A program made the position numbers and the translations under genes. This document shows positions 47,026-60,041 of a stretch of DNA of 64,000 nucleotides, piece after piece. Source of the DNA: Tubulanus polymorphus (lineage: Eukaryota; Nemertea; Palaeonemertea; Tubulaniformes; Tubulanidae); NCBI RefSeq assembly GCF_964204645.1, contig NC_134028.1:7047001-7111000 (forward strand), in the 5' to 3' direction. The notes beneath the pieces are model-generated. The model saw nothing but the letters and a program-made list of their open reading frames with translations. It was not told the origin of the DNA and did not search any database. Position 1 is the stretch's first letter. Each line of letters opens with the position of its first letter.

Positions 47026-47216
47026 TTGATACCTTGTTTCTTATTTCTGCTGAGCTTCAAAGTTGATCCAGCTGCCTATCTACCCTTTACATTACTCTTT
47101 TTAAAATAGTTGATCAAACTTACAATAACAGACCCGGCAGTTATAGAAATGAATACTTTACAAATTTCATTGCAGTTTACAAAATGACTCGGCCGATTAG
47201 GAGAAACGAGGTATCA
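47026..47216. repeat. MITE with TTGATACCTTGTTTCT termini, copy 1
   Basis: Left TTGATACCTTGTTTCT and right AGAAACGAGGTATCA are inverted. The interior AACAGACCCG and CCTATCTACCC match the copy at 48332-48479. Confidence 0.75.
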
Positions 47217-48331
47217 TTTCTTTAAAGCTTACTAACAATTTTTGCTAGACACAGCTTTTTCAAAACTCTTTAAACCGGTGACCAGTTGCAAAGTCAAGGC
47301 TTACTTTTTTAAGATATCAATAAGCTCATTTTGTTTCTATAAGCCAATCAATCTAAAGCTTGAAGACATAGAACGCAGGACACCGACGCAGACACTGAAC
47401 ACGGAAACATGTTTCTGGGTGTTTCCCTGTGTCGTGCAAGTTTATGAGAAACATAGTTTCCGAAATCAAACATGATCTATGTTTCTGAGTTTCTGGCTTA
47501 CGCAGACAAGTTTTAGGACCGTTCCCCGGCTTGAAACCACGACTGGGCAACCGCGTCTAAATGAAATCAACGGTTCATATGAACCTACTAGCAATTTGCT
47601 CATGGTATCAACTTAGCTGCTGTGAAATCGCTATAAAAACGGGGCACAATCGGTAGAATAGTGTTAGTTTGAAATAAAAATACGGTGCTAGAAAAAGGAA
47701 ATATCTGATTTAAAAAAGTTTGCGTGAACTGTTTATTTGTTGAAGAGGCATAGTGTAAGTGGGCGATATAAACACGCTTGTCTGTTTTGAAAGGATGTTA
47801 GCTTTGAGTGCAGAAACGACTTTTTTTAAAAACTGAACACACTTCATGCCCGCGAAAAATGAACCTTAAAAATCATAATCAGCAATTTCCGCCCTCCACA
47901 TGCTCATTACATAACGTAAATGGTAATAATGATATCGTATATATATACATATACGTAGAGGGTTGACCGTAAACCTTAATGAGGTTTTGGGATTTACCAA
48001 CAACTTAACCAGCGACCACTATTGAAATGATATACGTTAATTTTTACGCGGGTTTAACTCAATTGATGGCTGATGAATCGAGTTAACACAGATTCTTCTA
48101 AGTAAAAGAATCTCCAGGGGCATTCATCTTCTTCATCCATTTAGTTAGTGAATGGGGAGGGACCCGCTGACCAATGAGACGAGGCCCAGGGTGAAAATTT
48201 CGAATTTTTTTCTCTTAATGATTCGCAGATACTATGCACCACTTCGGATCCTGGCAATGAGCCAGGCCAAAAGTTGATCGGAACATACTTTTCGGTAATC
48301 ATTGCACATGAATATATCTAGGCTGAAAAAA

Positions 48332-48479
48332 TTGATACCTTGTTTCTCATTTCTGACGGCCGCCTATCTACCCTGTACATTGATCAAGCTACCATAACAG
48401 ACCCGACTGCTATCGACAGAACTGATTTCAAATTTTACCGCAGTTCACAGACCTGGCCAATTCAGAGAAACGAGGTATA
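48332..48479. repeat. MITE with TTGATACCTTGTTTCT termini, copy 2
   Basis: Same termini and internal blocks as 47026-47216, in the same orientation, about 45 bp shorter. Confidence 0.75.
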
Positions 48480-48574
48480 ATTCTTCAGCCCTATGCTACA
48501 ATATATCAAGTTTGCCGAAAATGATTGTTTGTCCGACAAATTGCCAGACCAGTTGAACTGCTAATGCTAAGCCC

Positions 48575-48692
48575 CTGGGGCCAGTTTTATAGACTGGTTT
48601 AACCTTTATTTAACCCTGCAGCGGCTAAATCAATTGATAATGAATTGAGTTAGCCCTGGAGTTAAAGTAATACCCGTTTATGAGACTGGCCC
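48575..48692. repeat. MITE with GGGCCAGTTTTATAGACTGG termini
   Basis: GGGGCCAGTTTTATAGACTG at the left and CCCGTTTATGAGACTGGCCC at the right are inverted. A relative lies at 53687-53761. Confidence 0.65.
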
Positions 48693-48949
48693 TTGAAATA
48701 TGCCGCGTGTATTTCAGAAAGTGGTCACCGATATTTTTTGCTCTTAGCGTACTATATATACCATCTATACATCCTCAAATGAACCGGCAATAGATGAAAT
48801 TCCAGATCGCCATCGAGCCAGCTACACAGCCACCGCAGATAAAGAGAGAGAGGAAGAGACTCATCATACGTTTATACACGAATCATTATACATCGTTCTA
48901 AGTATAAGGCATCTTGCAACATCTCTATGGAATTCGCGAAATTTGGACA

Positions 48950-49125
48950 TTCGAAACATCACTGAACTTAATACTTTTAAAATCCGTCTGAAACATTATC
49001 GTTTTGTGAAAGCATATGAACTCTAATTCAGTATCAGCGCTGCTGAACGTTGTTTCAATGTAACAGGCGCTATACAAATATACAAATGTACTATTATCAT
49101 TATTATTATCATTAGAATGTTCAAA
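48950..49125 (+). mobile_element. Non-LTR retrotransposon 3' tail
   Basis: The frame FKIRLKHYRFVKAYE, followed by a stop, is the usual C-terminal end of LINE ORF2 proteins. After it come GGCGCTATACAAATATACAA and a (TTATTATCATTA) tail. Confidence 0.6.
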
Positions 49126-51445
49126 CATAATAGTTCCAACAGGATTTCAGTCAAAATAACATACCACGCCAACCACTACAGTCTTCAAATCTGAATTTCA
49201 GAGGCAATGCCAAGCGGTTCAGATGATGTGATCAAACCCACTTTTTTACTTTTTAACATTTTATCATGATATTTTCTTAAAGTCATTAAGAGGTACTTTT
49301 AGTACTTACACAACAAAGGACACTAAAATTCTAAACTAAGAGGCTGTCTGTACATTTGTAGTACATTTATATGTAAATATCGCTAAGAGAGTGAAGTAGC
49401 TAATCCACAGTACCTTGGCCCTCCATTCAGTTATCATTCAAGTAGGAATCACTAAAGATCATTATAAACTATAGGGTGAATGCATTAGATAGTAACAGAG
49501 TAAATAGTTCTTTTTTCCATTTGATAGATGTTTGCTTTAGACTAACGAACAACAAAGAGTTTTTCACAGTTGTCGACGAACTCCTCTTGAAAAACTTTCA
49601 TCAGAGCATACCCCAGGTTCCAACCTCAACATCTACAGTATAGCGAAGTATTTCACGGTACATATAACAGCTGGCTATTGTCTATTCAAGTTATAAATTT
49701 AGTTCGACTGAACTCCAGGGGGTCATACGATGAACTATCGCGTGCTTATTGACTCATACTCATAAGCCATTAGGCAACATCCTTTCAGACACTAGTATTC
49801 TAACCTGGTTTTCAATAGGAAAAAAATATAACAAACAGCAAAAAGATGACTCTTTGTTTCGAAGTCCAATTGATTCACTCATCCCGAACTCGAGTACTAC
49901 AACCAAGTTTCTCATGATCGTATTCTTCCTTTTATGTCATGTGTTCAATGTTATTTTGCGCGCAGCACTTCACGGAAGCATATACCCACCTATCAGTGTC
50001 TTCTGGCTTGAAACCTTTATTTTCATATGATTCCATCCAAATGGGATTGGACCTGAAACGATAATAAAACTGTACGTCATATCACGCGACGAAGTGTCCA
50101 GCTCCCCGTGAAGTATGAATTCGTTAACGCGAAAAGAAACGAAATGAATATTCTCGATTTTTGGTGATTTTCGAAGAATGTTAAAGTTCATGATACGTTT
50201 TCATGTTCAAAGAGGTTTACTTGGTTATAAACCATGTTTTCAGTCAGGATTGAAACGTCACTTATGCAAATCAAGGATGCCAGACATTTATCTATGAATA
50301 TCAGATTTTCTGGCTTTATCAACAAGTTTTAATCTAAACCACTAGATACACCGCTGGTTGACCTTTAGTCCGAATGCAATTAGAATCTCCGTGAGACTAG
50401 GAAATCAATTCGTTACATTATCCAGTATGAAATTAATAAGATTTCTGATCAAAATTTTGGCTTGCTTTTTTTTCCAATAGATGGTTTCATGAGTATAAGC
50501 CAGCATTTTGCCGGAATACCGATTTATGGTTTGTATCAACGGAAAAAATTGTGGTTCATTATCGATTTGCTCAGATCAATATTAGTGATAAACGGACGGA
50601 CAGACAAGTCTATCAAGATCTTATCCTTAGAATCACTACCATACAGCGCTGCCAGCAAATTGGAGACATGCATTACTTCCATAGCAGACGAGTGTGCATT
50701 AGTTGAGAGTCGAGAGCCTGTTGACATTTAAAGCAAGGACATCTCTTCAAATCAGAACTGAAATCGTTGGCGCTTTCTATTTAGAAAGTTATTCTTACAA
50801 CGAATCTGATGTCGAGACATTTTGAATTATTGATAGATGTCTTTGAAGGACGCCTTGAAGAAGATTTTTCAAATTCGAAGATTTTAAAACGTGATTAACA
50901 TATAAAAACGTATAGTACTTCTAAAATGTGACGTTTTCGAAAAAAAAAAACGCGAGAGAATCGCGTCAAATTTGGGATGGAGGTTTTGGAAAATAAAGAA
51001 ACAAACTTTTTAAAATGTGACGAATGATGAATGTAGATATAAAAAGTGTACATTTTAGTTTTTGGAATGTCAATAAAACTCTCCAACTGATCTGGCATTA
51101 CCACAGAGTTTGCTAAAATAAGAAGATGCTAAAACATAACGTTCCTATGCTACTCAGGATAAACAAGAGTGCACATTGAGACAGTTATACGACATATTGT
51201 TTACACCATCTTTTTACACACCGAACAGCTTTTTCTCGCTTCTTGGGGAGAGCCCAACATCCTATAGGCATCTCATAGATAATTACACAATACAATTACC
51301 CTTCATATTACAATACGTCTAAACATTCAATCGAGGCAATTTTTTCTAATTTCACACTGCAACACAATTCGAGTGTCATAGTCTTATTCAAGTGATTAGA
51401 AACCGAATTTTAGAGTGAGCCAGACTTCTATCAGTTCTGATCTGA

Positions 51446-51659
51446 TTAACCCTTTCAGTGCTGACCAATTGTTTGATAATCGAAAATTTGTCTACACCGA
51501 AGTGCGGTGTTTTTATTAGTAATTTTAATTTAGAAATGTTTGACTGCCATCTTACAATAGATGTAACGAATTATTACCAACATCAAATTATATCTATACA
51601 CTAGCAAAGTTCATCACTGATCTATACACTGCACTGCAGTGTAGACACTGAGAGGGTTA
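51446..51659. repeat. TIR element, TTAACCCTTTCAGTGCTG family
   Basis: Starts TTAACCCTTTCAGTGCTGAC and ends ACACTGAGAGGGTTA. Internal ACACCGAAGTGCGGTGT and CACTGCACTGCAGTG hairpins are shared with 12398-13214. Confidence 0.7.
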
Positions 51660-52445
51660 TGGAAAGTTCAGTAGACTCATATTTGCCATAGTTTGTTCAG
51701 TATACCTATCAAAGTGGACCTATCATTTCAAAAGACTGATGACTGATGAATTGAGTTAAAATGTGGTCGTTTAATGCTGAAAAAGAATGATACATTGAAA
51801 TATTCAACAGTTTACAAGATCCCTCAAATTTGCCATTAACAGAGGGGAAACATGCTGTTTACAGGCAAAATGAAACATTGAACGATAACATTTAGTTTAC
51901 CCTAAAACTTAGAATTTGATCGGCTAGAATTCACCACGCTAACAAAAAGAAACAAAACACAGGAAATAATTATATATCAGTTAGTTAATACTTATCATGA
52001 AATGATTTTTAAAAAAAAGATCTATATGAAATTATGTTAATAACGACAATCTTATTCTAGAAATCGATATCAATTAATGATTAAATGAATATCATTAAAA
52101 TTATGAATATGAAAATTATGAAATTATGTTAGGAAAATAAAGAGAACTTGGAGGTTGATTCAGAAAACATCGACAAAGATTTGGCCAGATTTGTGAGGAT
52201 TGTGTCATGAATAAAATTGTGATCAATGGTCTTTTTTATCAATTTAGGCTCGAGGAAGCCGTGTGTGATCAATTAACAGTGATCATAGTCTGTATCGATC
52301 AACTTATACATGATCGTTAATGTGGTTAGTGCATTTGTTGATCACTTTCTAAGATGATTGCGCGAGGCTTCAATCAATCGGAAACATGCCCACGTAATGA
52401 GTGAATGCTAGATTGTGATCCATTCATATTCGATCATTGTATGAA

Positions 52446-52448
52446 ATA

Positions 52449-52537
<89 letters not shown>

Positions 52538-52550
52538 ATATATATATATT
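52446..52550. repeat. (TA)n microsatellite
   Basis: About 105 bases of almost pure TA repeats. The long frames across it are artefacts. Confidence 0.95.
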
Positions 52551-53686
52551 CTGCACATCCTCGCGCGATTTTTACTTTTACAAACACAGGTGTGGTACGA
52601 TGATGAAATAAAAGTCGATTGTTTCGGTAAGAAAACATAACGACCAGTCGTGAAGAACAGTTAAAAATATATACAACACGACCAAAACTCAGAGAAGATT
52701 AAAACCTCATATCGGGCATGCGTGTGAACAGCTTGATGTCATTCAAACAGGACTTTAACAGGACGATAGAGACAAACGACGGAACAAAATGAACTGAAGA
52801 CCACGTCTTCATCTAAAAGTCAGGTCTTTCGAAGATATACCACCCTCCCATTTCAGGGATCTAAATTTGATTGAATCGCTAGACTGTCGAGGCACGAGAC
52901 TTGACCTAGTGAACCCGGGTGTGCACGCATCTAATCCAATCAGATTTCCCACTGAGGACCAAATGAAATACAATTTCCGATTGGCTTATGATGAATAATC
53001 TGTACTAGCTACGTTCGATTAACTAGGAATCCCAGCCAAATGATGATAATTTGGACGGCATAAGTCGACTTTCTCCACTTATCGCGTAGCATGACCTTTC
53101 TCACTTATCGCGTAGCATGACCTCCGGTTCTTCGCACAAAATACGCGTAACAAACACGCGGAAGACGCACATACGTTAAAAAAAACAGACAGCAACATCA
53201 TCAAAACAGCGTGTACGATTACCACGATGAAAACAATGAAATATGCAGGCCAGCGCCGCCGTGACAACGGACATACCTCGTCATGTGTGGGCGGCCGGTT
53301 TAAAATACTTCTTTTCGTCGACTAACACGTTCCACATTCCTTGCCTTAAAAACCTCGGACGTCGAGCTGGGGGTTTGGGTTTAGTTTTCTCAACAGTACC
53401 GCCACTATTTTCAGCTATTTTTAGAGGAAAGCATTATAACTACGCGACATTAAGACTTGATATATTACAAAACCTCGATCGAGCGCAATGAATATATCCA
53501 CCCTCCCAGCCCGAGAAATGTATATTACAAAAGAAATATATACGTGAAATAGTCATGACACAACCCTTACATGATGCAATAATGATCGAGGACCCTGTTC
53601 CACGGGTTGGCAGCGTTAACTTCCGACATTTAGGGCTGGATTCGGGGATCCGTTCTCAATTGATCGACAGAATCAAACATTTAAAC

Positions 53687-53761
53687 CTGGGCCTAGTTTT
53701 ATATAAACTGGTATTATATTTAGGTTGGCCACTTTTCTCTCTGTCTATAAAACTGGCCCAA
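53687..53761. repeat. Short MITE of the GGGCCAGTTTTATA family
   Basis: CTGGGCCTAGTTTTATATAA and GTCTATAAAACTGGCCCA are inverted ends about 75 bp apart. Confidence 0.55.
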
Positions 53762-53870
53762 GAGCAGATTTAAATGTTAACTCTGAAAGCTGTGAAACTG
53801 GATTCAGATTTCTGCAGCTTCAGTCTTCTTCCAAAAATTTGACTGGATCTTATAACAACTGATTGATATG

Positions 53871-54255
53871 TCACTGAAGGTGCAGAAATCTTTTTTCTTT
53901 TGGTGCCGTTGTCAACAGACCTTTTCTATAATCAGGCACACCAGGTGGCGCCCCTGCGCTCGGTTGTCCGGCGTACGCCTCGTCGTCGTAATCGGGACGC
54001 GGATACCTATCTTCCGGATTACCATAATTAGCGTATCCGGGCTCATAACCGTGATTGATCCTTTCGTTTCGGATTTCCGGATATAATCCACTTTGAGGAT
54101 AATCGTCTGGCGGATAATCCACCGGCGGGTAATCGTCCGGCGGATAGTCCGCCTGCGGGAGATCGGCCTCGTTCGGGTAAACAGCGTATTGGTGCCCGGA
54201 CGCCGGGTGTTTTTCGTACGCCAGATCCTCCATCGTGTAGTTATTGTCGGCGCGT
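53871..54255 (-). CDS. Terminal coding exon (tail A) of an unidentified gene
   Basis: Starts after TTTCCGCCACACGACAG in the phase that follows the donor at 59978 and runs 127 codons to TGA. The product is Tyr/Pro/Asp-rich, with three YPPDDYP/YPPVDYP repeats (ADYPPDDYPPVDYPPDDYP), then YEPGYANYGNPEDRYPRPDY and a basic end, KEKRFLHLQ. Tyrosine-rich acidic tails of this kind usually lie in the cytoplasm of membrane proteins. The codons are GC-rich compared with the surroundings. No family is recognised. Confidence 0.55.
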
Positions 54256-54644
54256 CTGTCGTGTGGCGGAAACGAGACGAGGGAAAATGGAAAAGAAAGA
54301 CGATGTACCGAGGTGAAACGAAGAGATTTCGAAAGATTAAAAAAACCACCATTTTCCAACTACCCACCATAATAAAATGTATATATTTTCATGCATGCAT
54401 ATATTATACACCCACCGACCTTGGGGTTTTCGAGTTTATCATAAAAATGTTTATTTGCTGAAGTTGGTCTTAGAACTGACTGATATAAAAAGGATAGAAC
54501 CCAAGATCAACCTATGATTTTCTAGATTTGACTATCGATCAAAGCACCGGTAATTCTAACGGGAAGAACTGTTCTGCCATATATACTATCGTACGATTTT
54601 AATAAGACCATTGCCTGAAGATATACGAGTAGGGTTCGTTACTC

Positions 54645-54658
54645 ACACCAGGTGGCGC
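54645..54658 (+). promoter_or_regulatory. CTCF-like motif
   Basis: ACACCAGGTGGCGC, 13 of 14 consensus positions. It lies in non-coding DNA 390 bp upstream (on the minus strand) of tail exon A. Confidence 0.35.
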
Positions 54659-55937
54659 TGTCATATGTACGTGATTTCTCTAAAAACAAAAGTCAACAAT
54701 ACGTGAGTCCAAGTATCATTCGTGCGCGGGACTCCAAGAACAAAACATCACTCGAATTCATGCATGATTTTCACGACATTTCACTCCATCAAAAAGAAAT
54801 TCCAGACGACAGTGCGAGACAACAGCGATGATGATAATGATGATGATGAGTCAGAAGGGTAGAGAGATGACGATGAAAAGTTTACAGGAACTAGCCTAAA
54901 AATCCGTCCCTGAATAATGAGTCCCAAAGAGTAAAGGATAGCCTCAATAAGTTAAAGTTGTGTAAATATAGATGAAGCCAGGAATACCAAGGAGACTTAG
55001 ATAAATGCTCTGTAAACACAGAGAATTTATACGAATTGACAGCCATTTCCTTAATGAGCCCATGAGCCAGCACGAAATAGAATAGAGTACCTAAATATTC
55101 AACACCAAATTTAGCTATTTAAACATTCATTTCATCGTCTGAAAGCATAAGGTAGACCGAATACCCGAAATACAAGAATTCTGGTACAGAAATCTACAGC
55201 AGCATTCTCCTTCAAGCGATGCCGATCGATGCTCTTTTTGTGGAGGGTCAAATATTGATATTGACTCGGTTAATCAGTTCTGCAACAGAAACTGACGCTC
55301 GAATGCCGAGCTACATCAAAAGCGTTGAACGCGTCGTAGCAAATTGATTACGACCATCTAGCTCGCGGCTAAACACGATCGACAGTCCAAAGTAATTTAG
55401 TTCAACTGCACCAGCGGCATCCGATGGAAACTATGCCACAGTGAAAATTAAAAAGCGATTTCGAATTCTTTAAATCCTTCGACCCATCGAGCGCTTCGAT
55501 TAGTGGGTCAGATGTTTCCTTTTTGCGGTTTAACTGACGCAACGATTAAGTCAAGTCAATGATTCATTTACGATGTTTTTACTGTAATGATGATTGCATG
55601 AATTATGATACGATCTGATTTTTTGCACGAAAGAAGGTTAAGATGCACCATGAATTCATTCTCTTTTATACGATGTCTGTTTCTCATGGCAGAGTATCAT
55701 CTCCCACTGAAAATACGATTCTTTTTTTTAACTTAATGTTACAAAGGGTGAATGTAAACTCGTCTGTATGGTTTTTTGTTGTGATGGTTGCTTGAATTAC
55801 GATACGCTCCGATATTTTCTACTATTAAGGTTGGATGTACTATGGAAACATCCTCTATTATAATAAACGTTTACTCAGTATTGAGTATCATCTCCCGCTG
55901 GAAAATAAGTATGAATGTGAATTCGGCATAACCGAAC

Positions 55938-56357
55938 TCAGGGGCCGATCTAGGAATTTTGTAGGGGAGGGGTCCCAGGGAGTTAAAAGGGTCAGTATGA
56001 AATGTTACTGTAAGGACGATGCAAGCTACGTAGCGGCATAGCCGTCATGGCCTATGACCGCGAAGGGGGTGCTCTTAAGGGGGAGATTTGAAATTTCTTT
56101 AAATTTTTAGAAGAATTTGGTGAGATTTCCACGAAGTTGAACAATGAATTCCATGAAATTAATCATAATACACAATACAAATACCAAAATACAATTGTAA
56201 ATTCATCATTTTGCGCAAGAAAATACCACCACTATTTGTTTTATATTCACCTTCATTGAAAATAGATCCCTTAAGATTTTTTGAGGTAGACATTTTTAGG
56301 GACCTTCAAATTTAGGGGGGATCAGGACCCCTTTGGACACCCTAAATCAGACCCTGG
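55938..56357. repeat. hAT-like MITE
   Basis: Begins CTCAGGGGCCGATCTAGG and ends AAATCAGACCCTGGA, with internal GGTCCCAGGG and GGACCCCTTTGG. The termini fit the CAGGGGC pattern of hAT elements. Confidence 0.5.
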
Positions 56358-56978
56358 AACTAATTAATCCGTATGGTTTTTAAACTGCGACTGTTGCATT
56401 ACGCAATGATCTGATTTTTTTAGCGAAGGTTAGACGTACTATATGGAGACATTCTCTATTTTACAATATCTATTTCTCTGTACGTAACATTAACTCCCGC
56501 TGGATATTAGCTCTATAAGCTGTTTTTTTTAACTCAAGGTCGCTTATAATAGCGAACTTGTCGATATGATTTTCTACGCGGCAAACCCTGGAGCGCTCCC
56601 CGGAGCACTCGTTGATTGTGTCTAGCAGACGCACTGTTCGGTATTTTTTTATCAAACGATACAATAAGGCATGATGAGAGTGGCTGCTAGGTGATTCGAT
56701 TATCAAAAACTTCCAATCGAGATCCAGAGAGTACAACGTAAAAATGACGGTGATAAAGTACAATATTCAGAGAGATATTCGAAAGAACAGATTTAGTAAA
56801 AGCTACCAAATCTGAATTATCGGTCATGCGATTAAATACGGAAGTCCTGAAAACTGCGTTCGGTCTTGAAGAGGTTAAACGGAAGAAACTGGGAATAGTA
56901 AAGTAAATACTAAAGACTCAATTTCCCTTCTACAAAAGTAATGTGAAAGATTAACCGTGATTTCAGTTTGTAGGAAGA

Positions 56979-57288
56979 CAGGCCCCGTGTCGAGGAAGGG
57001 GGAGGTTCGGGGGTAGCGAAAGAACCCCCTAAAATTTTGTGAAGTGCCCTTCAAAAAGTCGGTTTAAAAAAATTTGGGTCAAGATTTTCCGAAATTCGGA
57101 TACAATTTTTATGTTTTTTTTTGGAAAATGAAAAGTAATCAATTCTCAAATGATCTATGCAAGTACCCGGACACTTCATATCTAAGATAGCTGCCTTTTT
57201 TTTGATAGCAAAGTGCCCCTTTTATGGTGAAAAAGTGCCCTTTTTCTTGAAACAGAACTGCCCCTCAAAAAAGCTCAGCACGGGCCTG
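56979..57288 (+). repeat. hAT-like MITE of the GTGCCCCTTTT family, longest copy
   Basis: CAGGCCCCGTGTCGA at the left and AGCTCAGCACGGGCCTG at the right are inverted. The interior AAAGTGCCCCTTTTATGGTG matches 39539-39791. Confidence 0.7.
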
Positions 57289-57740
57289 GAAGACAACCAG
57301 GTTGAAATGATTCAGCGCTTAAGGGTACAGAATGGCCATCTTGGTTTCGATAACTTCCTCCAAACTGAGTAAGAAATTTTGTACAAAAGACTACACATGT
57401 GATTCACTTCAAATTACATGAATATGGCATTCAGGGTTGGTAGCTCTTATGCAACAAATTCACAGCCCAATCAGTCGTTTTTTTTAATTCAAATTTTGGA
57501 TCGGGGACTCGGTTATCGTCACTGATTGAGATGACGAATCTGAATACACACGTAGATAATGCATACGCAATAGATTGAACCTGTTATTTAGTCAATATTT
57601 TCGGAAGGATTTCGGGATCATATTCTCTCCCATGCTGAAATATTCCACGCTTTCTTCGCTCATTTTTCTCCTGAATGCCAAACGACAAGCAATAGACGAT
57701 TAAATAATAGAAAATCAACATCGAAATCATGATTAATAAG

Positions 57741-57915
57741 TCAGGGGCCGGAGCAGGAAACCCGATAGTGCTAACCACGGTTAGTGTACTGTGGTTAGGC
57801 ATGGGTGCAGGAAAATGCTGTCAGCTAAACATTGTCTTCGTGTGGCCACTTATTTTAAGGTTTTTAGCCTAACCACCAATAAGCCACTAACCAGGGTTTT
57901 CCTGCGCCTGCCTCA
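57741..57915. repeat. MITE with GCAGGAAA...TTTCCTGC termini
   Basis: GGAGCAGGAAACCC and GGGTTTTCCTGCGCC are inverted, and CTAACCACGGTTAG pairs with TAACCACCAATAAGCCACTA. The interior carries a second GTGCAGGAAAATGC block. Confidence 0.55.
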
Positions 57916-57988
57916 TGTTTATTGGAGGCGCAGTCAGTCGTACCTAGTTTCGAAAATACGTCAGTTCCATGCCTAATGAATGGGGCAC

Positions 57989-58002
57989 ACACCAGATGGC
58001 GC
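57989..58002 (+). promoter_or_regulatory. CTCF-like motif
   Basis: ACACCAGATGGCGC matches 13 of 14 positions of CCASYAGRKGGCRS. Related sites are at 54645-54658 (ACACCAGGTGGCGC) and, inside coding exon A, 53938-53951. Confidence 0.35.
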
Positions 58003-59977
58003 AACAATGCAAGTGAAAATTAGTTCGTTTTCGATGAATTTTGAACTGGATTTAAAGGCTCCCAAATGGAAAGTTTGTCAAACAAGTCATCAAATATATA
58101 TAAGATTAGCGTCCCTAATGAGTATGTGGTATAGTTTTACTCAAAAATGATTTGCCAATGAGAAAAGATGATTCAAATTTCATCGAAATGTAGAAGAAAT
58201 TGAAGCCCAGAAACCACTTGTGAACCTGGAGGATCCTCGCCTGCCATAAGTGGAATCCTCGATTGCCACAGTAGCGGTGCCGGTGGTACCCCATACAGTT
58301 CATTTGGACCGAGAGTTTAGTGATGATTGCGCAACCAAGCCCACATAAAAAAAACGGCACAGAGAAATCACGTTTACGAATGACGATAACCGGCAGAAAA
58401 TTGCTCAATGAACAATGTACGAAAAAAAGCATTGGCACCCGATAACCCGTCCTACAGCTGCACCTGCATCGTGAAAACAGCTATGGGAAATACATCAGAT
58501 CAATTCTTTTCACCTGCACCCATCTCCGCCCCTATTATATGAGCTTTAGTCATCATTTCATGAGGCGAAGGCCCTTTTCAAATAAAGGTGCACTAAACAG
58601 GTTCTGGGGTCCATTCATTATTGTTATGCTGAATGTGAAGATCACGATATCCGCGATGTAACAATAAATGTACAATCGCACCATTTGTTGAATGAATTTT
58701 AAAAGTTTACTTAAGATACTAGAAATATTTTGTGTGGTTCCTACTGAGCCCTTCTTCAGTCTTGGAGATGATATGACAAATAAATACACAGTATGGAAAT
58801 ATTTTAAGCATTTTTGGATAAACGTTTTAAAGTCATTAAACAATTTAGAAAAAAAAAAAATAAGATTTTTACATTCATTCTTGTAACACTGTCATTTCTA
58901 AATAGGATAGGATATCAAAGCTAGTGGACATTGTCACGGGGAGAAACTACCAGCCGAAAGAAATGAATAATTTTTCATTTTTCTTCGTGAGAGAAGGTTG
59001 TTCTATACATATCATTTCTGAAACCAAACAAAACACATTTTCAACGCAGAAATATGCTGCCTTGCTGAATTGCTAATGCTATGAATCACCGAAAAAGCAA
59101 ATAGAAAAAAAAAATAATCAGACTGAAAAAGTCCATTTATGATGGTTTAACATGACTTGGGATATATGTATAATTGAAAAAATGAGAGATCCCTGAAGAG
59201 ACAGATTCTAAAACATTTCGTGTCGACAAATGTATGTTTAGAGGATACATAATTAGATACCCTGGAGACTGAAAGCCCACGAGCTAATGGATACTACACT
59301 AACGCCATCTCGTGGAAAATGAAAAAACTAAGATCCAAACAAATCTCCTCGTGGAATACCCATAAGGCCGCCGACTATGAATGGTCTACGCTATTTCAAA
59401 TATCCGTAATTTATAACTTAGATAATCTACGCAATAACCATAAACATCGCCCAAATGTTAAGTGTAGTGCCAATACACAGTCATCGCCATGCTTTGAATA
59501 CACACGTACATATGATAGAGGTAGTTGGAACAGTGGTAGGGGTAAGGTTGGGGTAATTAGTATCGTTAATTAGTAACAGAAATGCGAACATTAGCGGCTA
59601 AATAACATCTCTTTAATCAACAACTAACGAAGTAGAATTAATTCAAATGAGGTTGCATCTCGCCAAACAATTTTACATATCCAATTCCACAGTGTTGCGA
59701 GTTCGACTTGAAGAGTTTAAGCGATTGGCTAAGTGTGCCCCTGCCAAAACCACGACTGCGGAATTGGGTCCGGGTTACTGAGTAATTCATGTTAATTGTA
59801 GCATTAAGTGATTATAAATGAAATATATAAACTTTTAAAATGAAAAACAAAAACAAAAAAAACTGAATATCAAATTAGTTCAAACAACCATTTTTTCATC
59901 CCACAATATTAAATACCAAGCCCTTGAAATAAGTTACATAAGAAATATAGCGGAATATTTTTCAATTCAATGCTTAC

Positions 59978-60041
59978 CCTTCATAAGTATGCAGATTAGT
60001 GCCGGGCATCTGTAAATGATTCATTGTCGTATCTTTTGAGC
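59978..60041 (-). CDS. Short internal coding exon of the unidentified minus-strand gene
   Basis: 64 bases between a clean acceptor (GTCTTTTTTTCCAG) and donor (GTAAGC). Only one frame is open and reads SKDTTMNHLQMPGTNLHTYE. It ends with two bases of a codon, and both downstream exons (54255 and 46895) begin with the third. Exons further 5' would lie beyond base 64000. Confidence 0.6.

Larger units (their letters stand above)
49130..53870. other. Intronic or intergenic stretch between the two alternative tail exons
   Basis: Contains the TIR element at 51446-51659, a (TA)n microsatellite and a MITE at 53687. Hydrophobic open frames at about 48757-48850 and 53079-53267 (minus) lack consistent splice sites. 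Confidence 0.4.
54256..59977. other. Intron of the unidentified minus-strand gene
   Basis: Holds two hAT-like MITEs (55938, 56979), a MITE with CAGGAAA ends (57741) and two CTCF-like motifs (54645, 57989). A GATGAT microsatellite lies near 54826-54850. No further exon is supported. Confidence 0.45.

Noticed and set aside
48757-48850. Hydrophobic minus-strand peptide MMSLFLSLFICGGCVAGSMA
   Set aside because: It looks like a membrane segment but has no consistent acceptor, donor or phase with the neighbouring exons.
52405-52638. Open frames rich in Tyr-Ile on both strands
   Set aside because: Translation of the (TA)n microsatellite.
53079-53267. Hydrophobic minus-strand frame (AYFIVFIVVIVHAVLMMLL)
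   Set aside because: No convincing splice sites. It lies downstream of tail exon A, which already has a stop.
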